DNA of 64,000 bases from Pseudalkalibacillus sp. SCS-8 (GTDB taxonomy: Bacteria; Bacillota; Bacilli; Bacillales; Fictibacillaceae), in assembly GCF_040126055.1 (NCBI RefSeq), contig NZ_CP143541.1:2480001-2544000 (forward strand), given 5' to 3'. Position 1 is the first letter of the stretch. Each line of letters starts with the position of its first letter. The notes below the pieces were generated by a model. The model made no database searches, had not been told where the DNA came from, and saw nothing but the letters and a program-made list of their open reading frames with translations. This document shows positions 28,536 through 40,420 of this stretch, piece after piece. A program made the translations under genes and the position numbers.

Positions 28536-30320
28536 TTACGATTCGTTTGTTACTTTCGCTTTCTTCACGTTCAAGTGCAGGTCATCGAGTTGCTGCTGAC
28601 TGACTTCACTTGGTGCATTTGTCAGTAGATCGCTTGCGCTTGCCGTTTTCGGGAAGGCAATCGTATCTCTCAGATTTTGACGACCTGCGATCAACATGAC
28701 AAGTCGGTCAAGTCCTAGCGCGATACCACCATGAGGAGGTGTACCGTATTCGAAAGCATCGAGTAAGAATCCAAATTCATCATAGGCTTGCTCCAGTGTA
28801 AATCCTAGGGCTTTGAACATCCGCTCCTGGACATCCTTTTGATAAATACGTTGTGATCCTCCACCCACTTCATAGCCGTTCAAGACAAGGTCATACGCTT
28901 GAGCACGGACGTTGACTGGATCCGTTTCAAGTAAATGCAAGTCTTCCTTGCGTGGCATTGTGAATGGATGGTGAGCTGCGACATAACGGTTGGCATCTTC
29001 ATCAAACTCAAGCAATGGGAAGTCTACGACCCAAAGGAAGTTGAACTTCTCTTTATCGATCAGCTCAAGCTCCTTACCTAGCTTCAATCGAAGGGCTCCG
29101 AGACTTTCTGCTACTACCTTCGGTTTATCTGCAACGAACAGAAGGAGGTCTCCTTCTTTAGCCGCAAATGCTTCAGTCAATTGCTTTTGCATATCCTCAT
29201 CAAAGAATTTCGAGATCGGTCCTTTAAGGCCATCCTGTTCGACCTTCAACCAAGCTAGACCTTTAGCGCCGTAAACTTTTACAAAGTCCGTCAATTGATC
29301 GATATCTTTACGTGAGAATTGATCCGCTTTTCCACTCACATTGATTCCTTTTACTTCTCCGCCCGATTCGACTGTTGATGCGAACACCTTGAAGTCGGAA
29401 TCCTTTACAAGATCGGATACATTGATCAATTCCATACCGAAGCGTGTATCCGGCTTATCGGAACCGTATCGGTCCATCGCTTCATGATACGTCATACGTG
29501 GAATTGGTGTTTGGATCGTAATGCCTTTTGTTTCTTTCAAAACTTGAGCCATCATCTGTTCAGTCATCTCAAACAAGTCTTCCTGATCCATGAACGATGT
29601 TTCGATATCGACTTGGGTGAACTCCGGTTGACGGTCTGCACGAAGGTCTTCGTCCCGGAAACAGCGTACGATTTGGTAGTAACGCTCAAATCCTGAAACC
29701 ATCAATAATTGCTTGAAGATTTGAGGAGACTGCGGCAACGCGTAAAACTGTCCCGGATGGACACGACTCGGCACGAGATAGTCACGAGCACCTTCAGGCG
29801 TGCTTTTTGTCAGCATCGGCGTTTCCATCTCAAGGAAATCATAACCATCCAGGAAATCGCGGATTTGCTTGGTCACCTTGCCTCGCATTTTGAACGTTTC
29901 CTGCATGATTGGACGTCGTAGGTCCATATAGCGGTATTTCAGTCGGATATCCTCACTGATTTCCTCTTTATCCGAAATCATGAAAGGAGGTGTTTTCGCA
30001 GCATTCAAGATTTCAACATGCTCCGCTTTGATTTCGATGTGTCCTGTCGGCATTTTCTCGTTAATCGTTGATTCATCACGAGCTACGACCGTTCCTTTGA
30101 TATCCATAACATATTCATTACGTACTTTATCAGCGATTTCTGCTGCTTCCTTCGAAACTTCAGGGTTCACGACGACTTGCACGATACCTGAACGGTCCCT
30201 TAAATCGATGAAAATCAAACCACCAAGGTCCCTACGCTTTTGGACCCACCCCTTTAATTGAACACTTGCTCCGATATCTTGTTCTGTAATTTTGCCGCAA
30301 TGATGGGTTCTTCCAATCAT
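28536..30320 (-). CDS. aspS: Aspartyl-tRNA synthetase
   Basis: 594 residues, bacterial type with N-terminal OB anticodon-binding domain ([25 protein letters not shown] cut here to the first 20: [20 protein letters not shown]), class II motif 2 [20 protein letters not shown] in part ([12 protein letters not shown]), the GAD insertion domain and motif 3 [15 protein letters not shown]. Charges tRNA-Asp, and possibly tRNA-Asn in organisms using GatCAB. The start overlaps the hisS stop by four bases (ATGA), so translation is coupled. Confidence 0.97.
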   Translation of the reverse strand: MIGRTHHCGKITEQDIGASVQLKGWVQKRRDLGGLIFIDLRDRSGIVQVVVNPEVSKEAAEIADKVRNEYVMDIKGTVVARDESTINEKMPTGHIEIKAEHVEILNAAKTPPFMISDKEEISEDIRLKYRYMDLRRPIMQETFKMRGKVTKQIRDFLDGYDFLEMETPMLTKSTPEGARDYLVPSRVHPGQFYALPQSPQIFKQLLMVSGFERYYQIVRCFRDEDLRADRQPEFTQVDIETSFMDQEDLFEMTEQMMAQVLKETKGITIQTPIPRMTYHEAMDRYGSDKPDTRFGMELINVSDLVKDSDFKVFASTVESGGEVKGINVSGKADQFSRKDIDQLTDFVKVYGAKGLAWLKVEQDGLKGPISKFFDEDMQKQLTEAFAAKEGDLLLFVADKPKVVAESLGALRLKLGKELELIDKEKFNFLWVVDFPLLEFDEDANRYVAAHHPFTMPRKEDLHLLETDPVNVRAQAYDLVLNGYEVGGGSQRIYQKDVQERMFKALGFTLEQAYDEFGFLLDAFEYGTPPHGGIALGLDRLVMLIAGRQNLRDTIAFPKTASASDLLTNAPSEVSQQQLDDLHLNVKKAKVTNES

Positions 30321-31603
30321 GATGCAGTTCCTCCTTCTAATCGTTTCATGATGTAATCTTTTGCTTCGCTGAGCGGTACCTCAACCTGTTCTCCTGTTGC
30401 CATATCTTTAACGTTGATAACTTCCTTGGCAAGCTCATCCTCACCGAGCACGAGGACAAATTTCGCTTGAAGGCGATCAGCTGCTTTAAATTGAGCTTTC
30501 ATTTTCTTATCCTGGTAATCACGGTCCGCTGTAAGCCCTGCTTTCCGTAATTGCTTCAAAATCGACATGCTGTACTTCTTCGGACCTTCACCTAATGAGA
30601 CAACATAGCAGTCAATTCCTTGTTCAAGCGGAAGCTCGATTTGCTCTGCTTCGAGTGCGACAAGAAATCGTTCCAAGCTCATCGCAAAACCGATTCCTGG
30701 TGTTTCAGGTCCTCCGATTTCTTCGACGAGACCATTGTAACGGCCACCACCGCTCAATGTCGTAATCGCCCCGAATCCTGGTGCTTCACTCATGATTTCA
30801 AAGGCAGTGTGATTATAATAATCCAATCCTCTTACCAACGTCGGGTCAACAACGTATGGTACGTTAAGCTCTTCCAAAAAGGCTTTCACTTGCTCAAAAT
30901 ATTCTCGAGAAGAATCATTCAAGTAATCAAGGATTGATGGAGCGGACTCCATTTTTGGATGATTACGGTCTTTTTTACAATCCAAAATCCGTAACGGATT
31001 CGTTTCAATCCGGCTCTGGCAATCCTCACACAATTCTTCCACTACCGGACGGAAGTGTTCCACAAGGGCTTCCCGATGTGCAATTCGACTGTCCGTATCA
31101 CCAAGTGAATTGATGATAAGCTTCAAATGCTTCAAGCCGAGCTCTTTATACAGCTCCATCGCCAAAGCCATCACTTCTGCATCAATGGCAGGGTCATTGC
31201 TCCCGAGTGCTTCGATTCCGAATTGAACGAACTGCCTCATACGCCCTTTCTGTGGACGTTCATAACGAAACATCGGTCCGATATAATACAGCTTCGTCGG
31301 TTGCTGTGGATTACCGAACATTTTATTTTGTACGAATGAACGTACAACGGATGCAGTTCCTTCAGGTCGAAGCGTCAAGCTTCGATCGCCTCGATCCTTG
31401 AACGTGTACATCTCTTTTTGGACAATATCCGTTGAATCTCCTACTCCGCGTTGGAACAATTCTGTGTGCTCGAAAATCGGTGTACGTATTTCGTGATAAT
31501 TGTATCTCCGGCAGATTTCCTTTGCTTTTTCTTCAATTAACTGCCACTTCTCAATTTCCCCTGGTAAAATATCCTGGGTACCTCTTGGAATTTGAAAGCT
31601 CAT
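30317..31603 (-). CDS. hisS: Histidyl-tRNA synthetase
   Basis: 428 residues, normal length. Class II motif 1 region [17 protein letters not shown], motif 2 [18 protein letters not shown], HisA signature [15 protein letters not shown], motif 3 [15 protein letters not shown], and a C-terminal anticodon-binding domain. GAGGAG precedes the ATG. First gene of hisS-aspS, controlled by a T-box leader. A 70-base repeat lies between the leader and this gene. Confidence 0.97.
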   Translation of the reverse strand: MSFQIPRGTQDILPGEIEKWQLIEEKAKEICRRYNYHEIRTPIFEHTELFQRGVGDSTDIVQKEMYTFKDRGDRSLTLRPEGTASVVRSFVQNKMFGNPQQPTKLYYIGPMFRYERPQKGRMRQFVQFGIEALGSNDPAIDAEVMALAMELYKELGLKHLKLIINSLGDTDSRIAHREALVEHFRPVVEELCEDCQSRIETNPLRILDCKKDRNHPKMESAPSILDYLNDSSREYFEQVKAFLEELNVPYVVDPTLVRGLDYYNHTAFEIMSEAPGFGAITTLSGGGRYNGLVEEIGGPETPGIGFAMSLERFLVALEAEQIELPLEQGIDCYVVSLGEGPKKYSMSILKQLRKAGLTADRDYQDKKMKAQFKAADRLQAKFVLVLGEDELAKEVINVKDMATGEQVEVPLSEAKDYIMKRLEGGTAS

Positions 31604-31674
31604 TCCAGTTCACTCCTCTATTTTTCTTATCAAAAACAAGCTGTAAGCTCATCCTGTAATCGTTAATAGGTTTT

Positions 31675-31744
31675 ACTTCCACAGGATGTGGTGACTTCGA
31701 CGTTCACCATAGGACGTGGTGGTTTTTAGTCGAAGATCCATAAT
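31675..31744. repeat. 70-bp hairpin repeat, copy A (between T-box and hisS)
   Basis: Nearly identical to 41501-41570, from ACTTCCACAGGATGTGG to CCATAAT. It holds CTTCGAC and GTCGAAG as an outer inverted repeat around CACC-ATAGGAC-GTGGTG. It lies in the leader of hisS, between the T-box terminator and the gene start. Confidence 0.85.
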
Positions 31745-31755
31745 CCAGTGCCAAA

Positions 31756-32045
31756 ATAAAAAAACTCCCATCCCTTCCGATTCTACTGATAGAATCTTGA
31801 AGGGACGAGAGTTTTAATCCCGTGGTGCCACCCTAGTTGAAGTATGTATTACTTCCACTTGATTTGCAGTTAACGCCTGCATAACGTTTAATCCCTACTG
31901 CTTTTTTAAATAAGGGTTCGGGATAAAACCTCCGAAGTGTCTTTCATCCAGCCTCTCTGTAGAAATGCTTCCAGCCATGGCATTTCCTCTCTTGACATGA
32001 GTATCCGAATTACTTTTCTTCATCAACGGTTTTTTTCGTTTCATT
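31756..32045 (-). ncRNA. T-box riboswitch leader of hisS-aspS
   Basis: T-box core AGGGTGGCACCACGGG (about 31818-31833 on the minus strand) followed by a terminator stem AAAACTC...GAGTTTT with a T-run (31760-31816). Stem I has AAGAGAGG and a specifier region reading AAAGACACTTC; GACAC (31937-31941) contains GAC (Asp) and CAC (His) overlapping. Confidence 0.93.
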
Positions 32046-32059
32046 TTGAATTGATTACT

Positions 32060-32088
32060 ATCATACGTACGTTTAATGCTGATGTCAA
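32060..32088 (-). promoter_or_regulatory. Sigma-A promoter of hisS T-box leader
   Basis: TTGACA (32083-32088), 17-base spacer, TATGAT (32060-32065) on the minus strand, just upstream of the T-box stem I. Confidence 0.85.
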
Positions 32089-32104
32089 GCACATTTTTTG
32101 GAAA

Positions 32105-32278
32105 CTAACGATGGATCTGCCTTTTCAGTTTCTTCACCGATTCAAGAGTGACTCCGAATTCCACTGCCAGTTCATAGTTGCTTAACATATGCTCCTTCTC
32201 GACGAACTGATGGAAATCAACATCATACAGGTTTTGAGAACGCATATTTGCCGCTTCTTGCTTCATGCTTTTCCTCAT
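32105..32278 (-). CDS. Small YrzK-like protein with HTH-like C-terminus
   Basis: About 57 residues. The C-terminal half NYELAVEFGVTLESVKKLKR looks like a short helix-turn-helix. Located between the hisS leader and the SH3 amidase gene, where B. subtilis has yrzK. The ATG at 32278 is about ten bases after AGGTGG. Its promoter would be in the 160 bases shared with the divergent amidase gene. Function unknown. Confidence 0.6.
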   Translation of the reverse strand: MRKSMKQEAANMRSQNLYDVDFHQFVEKEHMLSNYELAVEFGVTLESVKKLKRQIHR

Positions 32279-32440
32279 GCTTACCATACCACCTATCAAT
32301 AACTATTCATCCTTATCATTGCCACATTGTCGGTTTTTTTTACATAAAAATCATTTTTCCGAAGAATGAACGACCTCATATAAAGGAAAACGTTCCTGTA
32401 GCCGATAAAAGGAGTAAAGCAAATATTCGGAGGTGTATGG

Positions 32441-34177
32441 ATGAGAAGGCTTTGTTCCATTGTTTGCATTTTCTTCTTGTTGTTGAGTTCCTTCGTTATG
32501 ACTGACAAAAATGACATGGTTTCAGCAGAAAGTAATAACCGTGCTCTCATTACTGTCGACGCACTAAATGTAAGGTCGGGTCCAGGACTCGATTATCCGA
32601 TTATCGTCCAAGTACATAAAAACCATAAGTATCCAATCTTGTCTAAGAATAAGGATTGGCTGCAAATCAAGGTCGGGAGCAAAAAAGGGTGGATTGCAAG
32701 CTGGTATGCTGAAGAATTATCCGTAGACAACGCTTTCCCTTCAGACGGAAACGGAAATAGGGAGTGGATCCGTTCAAAGGTCGAGGGGTTGAATGTCCGG
32801 AATGGCCCGGATACTTCTTTCCAGGTGATCGGAACGATTGCCCCTCAACAGACCTATCAGCTCCTTGACACGAAAGGCTCGTGGACAAAGATCCGGTATC
32901 ATGATACGACAGCCTGGGTCGCTTCATGGCTCGTGGAATCAGTTGAAAAGGAAAAAAAGATAACACCATCCAATCACTCCACAGTGAGTGCAACCAGCCT
33001 CAATATTCGTAGTGGTCCGGGGACGAATCATTCGGTTGTAGGGTCCTTACGTAAAGGGGACAAAGTGGATGTGCTACAACGTAAAGAAGGCTGGTCTCAG
33101 ATTCAATATAATCAATTGAAAGGCTGGGTCGCTGAACGTTATCTGACGAATGGACCGCCAAAAACAGCCTCACCTATACAACCTAAGAAAGCAAAAGTGA
33201 CAGTATCCATATTGAATGTCCGGAATCAAGGCTCTCTTCAAGGAAAGATTGTCGGGCAATTGACGAAGGGTACAACGGTAACGATTGTCGAAACGAAAAA
33301 CAATTGGGCGTATATTGAATCGGACCAAACAAAAGGATGGACAGCTTCATGGTTCCTTCAAGAGATCGACAATGAAAACACAAATTCTTCTGAGAATGAA
33401 CCTTTTGTAGCCTTGCTACATGACGGAACGAACCTGAGGAGTGGCCCATCGACCAGCCACCCTGTTATACATCGAGGGGATATGGGCGATCAATTTCCCT
33501 TGGTTGCAAAGGTAGGCGATTGGTACAAAATCAGGCTTGAAAACAATAAAGAAGCTTATGTGGCTGGGTGGATCGTCTCAGTAGCCGGCTCTTCCCTCCC
33601 AGGAGTAAGCCATCCTACCGTCGGGGACCATTTAAGGGGAAAGACAATCGTTCTTGATCCGGGACATGGTGGGCATGACAGTGGTGCAGTTGGCGTTGCA
33701 TATGGGTCTCTTGAAAAAGATTTGAATTTGAAAGTAGGGTTGGCTGTCGCGGCTAAATTACAAGCAGCAGGAGCAAAAGTCATTTTAACGAGGACAGATC
33801 ATCGATATGTCAGCCTGCATCACAGGGTCACTCTCTCACATATGCACAATGCCGATGCATTCATCAGTCTGCATTTCAACTCGTCAACCTTTCCAAGTGC
33901 AAGAGGGATCAACAGCTTTTATTACTCTAAAACGAAGGATACCAAACTCGCCACATCCATACAGGATGAAATAGTCAGACAAACCGGTCTCTCAGATCGA
34001 GGGGTCCTTTTCGGGAATTACCAGGTACTGCGGACGAATAATCGACCATCAGTACTCCTTGAACTCGGTTTCCTTTCTAACTCTCAAGAAGAGCATTACA
34101 TCCGTACATCCACGTATATGGATAAATCGGCACACGGAATTTATCGTGGGCTTGCCCAGTATTTCTCAAAAAGGTAA
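32441..34177 (+). CDS. N-acetylmuramoyl-L-alanine amidase with five SH3b repeats
   Basis: 578 residues. Signal peptide (LCSIVCIFFLLLSSFVM, about 4-20), then five bacterial SH3 domains each opened by a LNVRSGP-like motif (DALNVRSGPGLDY, GLNVRNGPDTSF, SLNIRSGPGTNH, ILNVRNQG, TNLRSGPSTSH), then Amidase_3 catalytic domain (about 400-578) with zinc ligand in LDPGHGGHDSG, VSLHHRV, SLHFNSS and ELGFLSN. Secreted wall hydrolase; matches B. subtilis YrvJ. GGAGGTG precedes the ATG. A palindromic terminator shared with dtd follows. Confidence 0.92.
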   Translation: MRRLCSIVCIFFLLLSSFVMTDKNDMVSAESNNRALITVDALNVRSGPGLDYPIIVQVHKNHKYPILSKNKDWLQIKVGSKKGWIASWYAEELSVDNAFPSDGNGNREWIRSKVEGLNVRNGPDTSFQVIGTIAPQQTYQLLDTKGSWTKIRYHDTTAWVASWLVESVEKEKKITPSNHSTVSATSLNIRSGPGTNHSVVGSLRKGDKVDVLQRKEGWSQIQYNQLKGWVAERYLTNGPPKTASPIQPKKAKVTVSILNVRNQGSLQGKIVGQLTKGTTVTIVETKNNWAYIESDQTKGWTASWFLQEIDNENTNSSENEPFVALLHDGTNLRSGPSTSHPVIHRGDMGDQFPLVAKVGDWYKIRLENNKEAYVAGWIVSVAGSSLPGVSHPTVGDHLRGKTIVLDPGHGGHDSGAVGVAYGSLEKDLNLKVGLAVAAKLQAAGAKVILTRTDHRYVSLHHRVTLSHMHNADAFISLHFNSSTFPSARGINSFYYSKTKDTKLATSIQDEIVRQTGLSDRGVLFGNYQVLRTNNRPSVLLELGFLSNSQEEHYIRTSTYMDKSAHGIYRGLAQYFSKR

Positions 34178-34188
34178 AAGCAACAAAA

Positions 34189-34220
34189 AAAAGAGGATGA
34201 CTCGCGAGTCATCCTCTTTT
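34189..34220. terminator. Bidirectional terminator between amidase gene and dtd
   Basis: Perfect 16-bp palindrome arms AAAAGAGGATGACTCG and CGAGTCATCCTCTTTT, flanked by A-run and T-run. Confidence 0.93.
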
Positions 34221-34227
34221 CAATCTG

Positions 34228-34683
34228 TTACTTCTTTTTCATCTCATCTGTATCCAGTATGAGTGTGACAGGTCCATCGTTATGGATTTGGACATCCATC
34301 ATCGCTCCGAATTGTCCTGTTTCCATCTCAAGACCTTTTTCAACCAATTTACGATTAAATGTCTCATATAAATCTTCAGCAAAATCGGGCTTGGCTGCGT
34401 TCATGAAGTTCGGTCTTCTTCCTTTTCGACAATCCCCATAAAGGGTGAATTGCGAGACAGATAAAATACCGCCATTAATATCCATCAAGGAATGGTTCAT
34501 CTTCCCTTCTTCATCTTCAAAAATCCGCAAATTCGGGATTTTATCAACCAGGAAGGCCACGTCCTTTTCCGTATCATCATGTGTGATCCCAACAAGCAAT
34601 ACAAGACCTTTTCCGATTTCACCGACTGTTTGATCCTTCACAAGCACTTTACCATGTGAGACACGCTGCACAATGACTCGCAT
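34228..34683 (-). CDS. dtd: D-aminoacyl-tRNA deacylase
   Basis: 151 residues. Removes D-amino acids from tRNA. Motifs [12 protein letters not shown] at the start, [17 protein letters not shown] in the middle and the catalytic-loop NDGPVTL near the C-terminus. A few extra lysines end the protein. It lies 15 bases after relA, as in most Bacillaceae. Confidence 0.96.
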   Translation of the reverse strand: MRVIVQRVSHGKVLVKDQTVGEIGKGLVLLVGITHDDTEKDVAFLVDKIPNLRIFEDEEGKMNHSLMDINGGILSVSQFTLYGDCRKGRRPNFMNAAKPDFAEDLYETFNRKLVEKGLEMETGQFGAMMDVQIHNDGPVTLILDTDEMKKK

Positions 34684-34698
34684 CTAGTCTCCCTCCAA

Positions 34699-36876
34699 TT
34701 ACTGCATTACTCTTCGGACAGCATAAATATCTGGAATTCTTTTGATTCGTTCTACGACCTTTTGTAGATGACTGACATTTTGAATGGATATCGTCATGTT
34801 GATCGTTGCCATTTTGTTCTTATCCGACCTTCCAGACACAGCACTGATATTCGTCTTCGTTTCAGCAACGGCATGCAGGACTTCATTCAGAAGTCCTCGG
34901 CGATCAAAACCGTTGATTTCAATATCGACACTGTAATTTTTCGTCTGGTGGTTTGCGCCTTCCCATTCAACTGGCAATAGACGGCTTTCATCATTCTCCA
35001 CATCGATGTTCGGGCAATCCTTTCGATGGATCGATACTCCACGACCTTTTGTAATGTAGCCGACAATGTCATCACCTGGAACAGGATTGCAGCACCTTGA
35101 AAGTCGGATCAACAAATTATCGATCCCTTTCACCTGAACGCCGACTTCGGTCCTTTTACGTTGTGGATAAGATTTTGATTCATTGATTGTGTTCAGAAGC
35201 TGTTCGGTCTCAGCTTCCGTCTTCTTCTTACGGACTTTATCCGCTAATCTTGTTGCGATTTGTGAAGCTGTAATGCCGCTATATCCGACTGCTGCATACA
35301 TGTCTTCAATGTTAGAGAAGTTATATTTCTCAGCAACCCGCTCGAGATTTTCCTGGGTGAACACATCTTTCAATTCATACCCGTTGCTTCGTACTTCTTT
35401 TTCAATAAGTTCTTTCCCTTTGGATACATTCTCTTCGCGCTTTTCCTTCTTGAACCATTGTCTGATTTTATTCTTCGCATGAGAACTCTGGGTCAGCTTC
35501 AACCAATCCTGACTGGGACCGTAGGAATGTTTGGAAGTAAGAACTTCCACGATATCGCCCGTCTTCAATTTATAGTCGAGCGGAACCATTTTTCCGTTCA
35601 CTTTTGCACCAATACATTGGTTACCAATCTCGGTGTGGATCCGATAGGCGAAATCTAACGGAACTGAGCCTGAAGGAAGCTCGATGACATCTCCTTTCGG
35701 CGTAAAGACAAACACCATATCCGAAAAGAGGTCGACCTTCAACGACTCCATGAACTCTTCAGCATCGGATGCATCATTTTGCCACTCAAGGATTTCTCGG
35801 AACCACGTCAGCTTTTCCTCGAACGTGTTTTTCCCTGTATTCGTTTGATTTTCTTTATAAGCCCAGTGTGCAGCGATACCATACTCCGCAACACGATGCA
35901 TATCTTCCGTACGAATCTGGACTTCAAGCGGATCGCCCTTAGGTCCGATGACTGTCGTATGGAGGGATTGATACATATTCGCTTTCGGCATCGCGATGTA
36001 ATCCTTGAACCGACCCGGCATCGGCTTCCAGCACGTATGGATGATTCCGAGTACAGCATAACAGTCCCGAATACTGTCGACGATGACTCGGACCGCAAGC
36101 AGGTCATAAATCTCATTGAATTGTTTGTTCTGCTTCGTCATCTTCCGGTAGATGCTGTAAATGTGCTTCGGTCGTCCCCAGATGTCTGCTTTGATGTTCA
36201 CTTCATCCAACCGGCCCTGGATATCGTCGATGACCTCTTGCACATACTGCTCCCGCTCATTGCGTTTCTGCTTCATGAGATTAACGATCCTGTAATACTG
36301 TTGCGGGTTCAAGTAACGTAACGAAACGTCCTCTAACTCCCACTTTATCGTCGAAATACCTAGTCGATGAGCTAGTGGTGCGAAGATTTCAAGCGTCTCA
36401 TTCGCCTTCTGGATTTGTTTTTCCTTCGGCATGTGCTTCAACGTCCGCATATTATGAAGCCGGTCAGCAAGCTTGATCAGAATGCAACGGATATCTTGAG
36501 CCATTGCGACGAACATCTTCCGATGGTTCTCCGCTTGCTGCTCTTCCTTCGACTTGAATTTAATCTTTTTCAGCTTCGTCACACCATCGACGAGCATTGC
36601 TACTTCTTCATCAAACTCTTTTGTAAGGTCGTCTAAAGTGACGTCTGTGTCTTCTACGACATCATGAAGAAACCCTGCTGCAATCGTAGGGGCGTCCAAC
36701 TCGAGATTGACGAGGATGTCTGCGACTTCAACAGGATGATCAATATAAGGGTCGCCCGATTTACGATATTGCCCTTCATGAGCATCTCTCGCAAATTCGT
36801 ACGCCCTTTCCAAATAATCTATTTCTTTACTCGGCAAATAAGTTGCCGCTTTTTTCAATACATCTTGAATGGCCAT
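34699..36876 (-). CDS. relA: Bifunctional (p)ppGpp synthetase/hydrolase Rel
   Basis: 725 residues. Order: HD hydrolase ([16 protein letters not shown], about 70-85, HDxxED intact), synthetase ([30 protein letters not shown]), TGS ([20 protein letters not shown]), helical and zinc-finger region ([20 protein letters not shown] and HRKDCPN), C-terminal ACT. All catalytic motifs are present, so it should both make and break the alarmone. The ATG at 36876 follows AGGTG; the upstream ATG at 36891 overlaps the site. Confidence 0.97.
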   Translation of the reverse strand: MAIQDVLKKAATYLPSKEIDYLERAYEFARDAHEGQYRKSGDPYIDHPVEVADILVNLELDAPTIAAGFLHDVVEDTDVTLDDLTKEFDEEVAMLVDGVTKLKKIKFKSKEEQQAENHRKMFVAMAQDIRCILIKLADRLHNMRTLKHMPKEKQIQKANETLEIFAPLAHRLGISTIKWELEDVSLRYLNPQQYYRIVNLMKQKRNEREQYVQEVIDDIQGRLDEVNIKADIWGRPKHIYSIYRKMTKQNKQFNEIYDLLAVRVIVDSIRDCYAVLGIIHTCWKPMPGRFKDYIAMPKANMYQSLHTTVIGPKGDPLEVQIRTEDMHRVAEYGIAAHWAYKENQTNTGKNTFEEKLTWFREILEWQNDASDAEEFMESLKVDLFSDMVFVFTPKGDVIELPSGSVPLDFAYRIHTEIGNQCIGAKVNGKMVPLDYKLKTGDIVEVLTSKHSYGPSQDWLKLTQSSHAKNKIRQWFKKEKREENVSKGKELIEKEVRSNGYELKDVFTQENLERVAEKYNFSNIEDMYAAVGYSGITASQIATRLADKVRKKKTEAETEQLLNTINESKSYPQRKRTEVGVQVKGIDNLLIRLSRCCNPVPGDDIVGYITKGRGVSIHRKDCPNIDVENDESRLLPVEWEGANHQTKNYSVDIEINGFDRRGLLNEVLHAVAETKTNISAVSGRSDKNKMATINMTISIQNVSHLQKVVERIKRIPDIYAVRRVMQ

Positions 36877-37096
36877 ACAATCACCTATCATTGTTGATTG
36901 GTATATAAATTCTATTATCGTTAAAATTTTACTCTGTGTAAAGCATAAATCGAAAATTGTCGATTGTTCTTACTTGTAAACTTTTAACAACCCGAACTTC
37001 CAAGAAGTCATTAAGCTCCACACTACATTATTCTCTAAATTCATTCGGTTTGACACCTATAGAAAGAAAAAAATTCAAGAACTTTTTGGATAATAA

Positions 37097-37122
37097 AACG
37101 AGCTCGTACTAACGAGCCCGTT
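37097..37122 (-). terminator. Terminator after apt
   Basis: Minus-strand AACGGGCTCGT with ACGAGCTCGTT (one mismatch), followed by TTATTA. It should partly separate apt from relA. Confidence 0.7.
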
Positions 37123-37139
37123 CACACAATATATACCTA

Positions 37140-37652
37140 TTAATATTGCATAAGAGTAAAGATATCGTATCCGTCCAACTTATCTCGGCCATTCAAGTAA
37201 GTCAACTCAATCATGAATGCAATTCCTGCTACAACACCGCCAAGCTTTTCAACAAGCTGGATTGTGGCATCAATCGTTCCACCTGTAGCAAGCAGATCAT
37301 CGGTGATCAATACACGCTGTCCTGGTCGGATCGCATCCTTATGAATGGTCAATACATCTTTTCCATATTCTTTTCCATAGTCGACTTTCACAACTTCACG
37401 TGGCAGCTTTCCATCTTTTCGAACAGGAACGAAGCCGACATTCATTGAATAAGCCACTGGACAACCGACGATGAATCCTCTCGCTTCAGGACCCACGACG
37501 ACATCGATTTGTTTTTCTTGTGCATACGTCACAATGTCATCCATCGCTTTTTTGTAAATGTCCCCTACTTGCATCAAGGTTGTGATATCTTTGAAACGAA
37601 TCCCTTGTTGTGGGAAATCTTCTACTACTTCAATATATTTTTTATAATCCAT
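37140..37652 (-). CDS. apt: Adenine phosphoribosyltransferase
   Basis: 170 residues. Makes AMP from adenine and PRPP. PRPP-binding motif [13 protein letters not shown] (about 120-132), [10 protein letters not shown] near residue 65 and [11 protein letters not shown]. Starts five bases after recJ. It may recycle adenine released by MtnN. Confidence 0.97.
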   Translation of the reverse strand: MDYKKYIEVVEDFPQQGIRFKDITTLMQVGDIYKKAMDDIVTYAQEKQIDVVVGPEARGFIVGCPVAYSMNVGFVPVRKDGKLPREVVKVDYGKEYGKDVLTIHKDAIRPGQRVLITDDLLATGGTIDATIQLVEKLGGVVAGIAFMIELTYLNGRDKLDGYDIFTLMQY

Positions 37653-37657
37653 CTTCT

Positions 37658-40018
37658 TTAGTGAGCCTCCTCAAATCGAACACCATCATTTTCTTTTTCA
37701 AAAAACCAGCGTTTTAAGTCACGATAGGAGGAGTAACATAGGTCATTTTCTAGACTCGTCTGTTCTTGCTTTCTCCTATACGTTCTTGAATCAGTCAGCG
37801 GTCTTTTCATCGGTTGGTCCGCTACTGTAACAACACCATTGTCTATTGTAACAAATTCAAGCTCAAAAAACACCTCTGTCATGAAATAGATGGATTCTTT
37901 TGTCCACCCTTTATAAGCAGCCAGTTCTTTTGCTTTCTCTTTATAGTTGAACCTACCTTGCTTTCTCAAGAATGCATAGTACCATTTGAATGATTCCCTG
38001 CTCGGGATCGGGTTGAAATAATGGTCTTCTTCGTGATGAAACACGGTATAGATCCGTTCAGCTGTAGAGCCTGCCAACATCAGCTCCTTCAATTGGCGCT
38101 TGCTTGATGGAAGATCCAGAATGATGAGGTATTGTCCTTCAATATCAAGATCATTGAGCGTTTCATCCTCACCCACTCGATAGATGACATCCTGCCAATC
38201 TCCTAGTCTAAGCTGTTCCACAGTTTGTTCTTGGAATGCAAGGAGGCGGACCTTTTCTGGATCTAATAGATTAAGGCGATCCTTCAGGTTCTTGACCCCA
38301 CGATAATCAAAGAGCTGCTTCTCCTTGATTGCGATATCCTGTAACATCAATTGCGGCTTCCGGAACCCATTCCACTCATTGATGGACAGCTCTCCTACGA
38401 CAGATAAGGAAGCATTCGGCGTAATGTCTTCAAAGACCTCTCCAAAATGGAATCCAATGACATCCAATTGGGTGTTGGAGCCCTGCAAAGCAAGCTTGAG
38501 ATGTTTGGAATCACTTCCTATTCTTCTGAATTCCTTCAGTTTACATGGTTCAATGAGAAATTTCGGTTTTGGATTTTCGACACCGAATGGTTCAAGAGCC
38601 TGTAATTCCTCAATGACCTCCAATGAAATGTCATCAACCGAGCACTTCAAATCGATGGATGTGATCGGTATGAAATCTTCAGGAACGAGCTTCTCTTCGG
38701 CCAATTCATTTAGGCGATTACGGAGCTCATCGACATGTTCCAGGTCCAAGGTCATCCCAGCTGCCATCGGATGCCCACCGAAATGGGGGAGAATGTCACG
38801 ACATTCGGAAAGGTTGGCAAACATATCAAAGCCATTGATACTTCGTGCTGAACCTTTTGCTACCCCTTTCTCAGGATCCATACTCAATACGATGGTCGGT
38901 CGATAAAACTTCTCCACAAGTCTTGAGGCTACAATACCGATCACTCCAGGATTCCAGCCTTCCTTCGCAATGACCAGGGCAGAATTCTCCTCAGGTGGGT
39001 AGTTCTGTTCCACAATTTGAACCGCTTCTTTCGTCATCTGGTTGACAAGGTTTTGTCTTTCTTTATTCATTGCATCGATCTCTTCAGCAATCATTTCAGC
39101 CTGTTCTGGGTCATCCGTCGTAAATAAGTCGACCGCCGGATCAGCTGAATCCAGTCTGCCGGCTGCATTCACCCTAGGTCCAATTCCGAACCCGATATGT
39201 TCGGCATTCAACACTTGATCCTTAATTCCACAAAGCTTCAGCAAAGCTTGCAAACCCGGCTTTTCAGTGCGTTGGAGTCTTGAGATTCCTCTTTTCGCAA
39301 TGAGGCGGTTTTCGTCCACGAGTGGAACGAGATCCGCAATCGTCCCGATACATGCGATATCGAGTAAGTGGACTGGCGGTTTCTCTAGTAATGCATGTGC
39401 CACCTTTATCGCAACGCCGACTCCAGCGAGGCCCTTAAAAGGATATGGACAACCGGGCTTTTTCGGGTTGATGATCGAAAAGGCATCAGGAAGTTCTGGC
39501 TGTGGTTCGTGATGGTCCGTAATGATCAGATCTAATCCGAGTTCTCTAGCTACAGAGGCTTCGTGGATTGCGGAAATACCAGTATCAACCGTGATGATCA
39601 GCGAAAAGCCTTGCTCCTTCGCCCAACGGAAGGCGGCTTCATTCGGACCATATCCTTCGGTGAAGCGGTTGGGTATGTAATAATCGAAGTCAGCGTTCAA
39701 TTCTCGTAACGTATAAATCATCACAGAGGTACTACTTACTCCATCTGCATCATAGTCACCGAAGATCAATATCTTTTCTTGCTGTTCAATCGCTTGCCGT
39801 ATACGATTCACTGCTTTTTCCATGCCATCTAATAACAAAGGATCATGGAATTCTGCATTTTCAATATGTAAAAACGTTGCTGCTTCATCGATATCGTATT
39901 TGCCTCGATTCACAAGTAATCCAGCAACGAGTGGTGATATGTCCAAATGTCGGACCAGTTCATTTTGTCTGTCCTGGTCGACGTCAGTGACATGCCACCT
40001 CGTTTTTGCATTCAACAT
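37658..40018 (-). CDS. recJ: Single-stranded-DNA-specific exonuclease RecJ
   Basis: 786 residues. DHH family: [14 protein letters not shown] (about 76-89), [20 protein letters not shown]1 with [11 protein letters not shown], then OB-fold and a Bacillus-type C-terminal extension. 5'-3' ssDNA exonuclease for repair and recombination. The ATG at 40018 is five bases after GAGGTGG. Confidence 0.96.
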   Translation of the reverse strand: MLNAKTRWHVTDVDQDRQNELVRHLDISPLVAGLLVNRGKYDIDEAATFLHIENAEFHDPLLLDGMEKAVNRIRQAIEQQEKILIFGDYDADGVSSTSVMIYTLRELNADFDYYIPNRFTEGYGPNEAAFRWAKEQGFSLIITVDTGISAIHEASVARELGLDLIITDHHEPQPELPDAFSIINPKKPGCPYPFKGLAGVGVAIKVAHALLEKPPVHLLDIACIGTIADLVPLVDENRLIAKRGISRLQRTEKPGLQALLKLCGIKDQVLNAEHIGFGIGPRVNAAGRLDSADPAVDLFTTDDPEQAEMIAEEIDAMNKERQNLVNQMTKEAVQIVEQNYPPEENSALVIAKEGWNPGVIGIVASRLVEKFYRPTIVLSMDPEKGVAKGSARSINGFDMFANLSECRDILPHFGGHPMAAGMTLDLEHVDELRNRLNELAEEKLVPEDFIPITSIDLKCSVDDISLEVIEELQALEPFGVENPKPKFLIEPCKLKEFRRIGSDSKHLKLALQGSNTQLDVIGFHFGEVFEDITPNASLSVVGELSINEWNGFRKPQLMLQDIAIKEKQLFDYRGVKNLKDRLNLLDPEKVRLLAFQEQTVEQLRLGDWQDVIYRVGEDETLNDLDIEGQYLIILDLPSSKRQLKELMLAGSTAERIYTVFHHEEDHYFNPIPSRESFKWYYAFLRKQGRFNYKEKAKELAAYKGWTKESIYFMTEVFFELEFVTIDNGVVTVADQPMKRPLTDSRTYRRKQEQTSLENDLCYSSYRDLKRWFFEKENDGVRFEEAH

Positions 40019-40084
40019 AAAAACCACCTCTGACTCACCCATTATACAAGAGGGGGTGAAGAGGTGGCAAATTGTATTTTGAAA

Positions 40085-40420
40085 CTATACAGATGTGTCT
40101 TTCGGTAATTCGACGGTCTCTTTGGTGGCCTCACTCTGATTTTCATCCGTCTGTGATTTGCTTTCAAACCCTGCTTTGTATTGTTCATTCTCTTTACGTA
40201 AAGAACGTAATTCCTTGCGCATTGCCATGAAACGTACCGATCCTGCAATACCGATTGAGAGGGCACCAATCAGTGCTGATCCCAGTATAACTAACACGAG
40301 CGGCCATTGCGCGGTTCCAAATAAATAATCCACCTCAACAGCTTCAACATTAATTACAGCAAACACCGCAACAATGATTGCAAATAACAGGACTAAAATG
40401 TAACTCCATTCTCTCCTCAT
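40085..40420 (-). CDS. LapA family (DUF1049) membrane protein
   Basis: 111 residues. Two N-terminal helices (YILVLLFAIIVAVFAVINV and WPLVLVILGSALIGALSIGIAG) with a conserved NVEAVEVDYLFG loop, then a cytoplasmic coiled coil (RKELRSLRKENEQY). Like LapA/YrvD next to recJ in B. subtilis. Its start overlaps the CDF stop by one base (TAATG). Confidence 0.88.
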   Translation of the reverse strand: MRREWSYILVLLFAIIVAVFAVINVEAVEVDYLFGTAQWPLVLVILGSALIGALSIGIAGSVRFMAMRKELRSLRKENEQYKAGFESKSQTDENQSEATKETVELPKDTSV

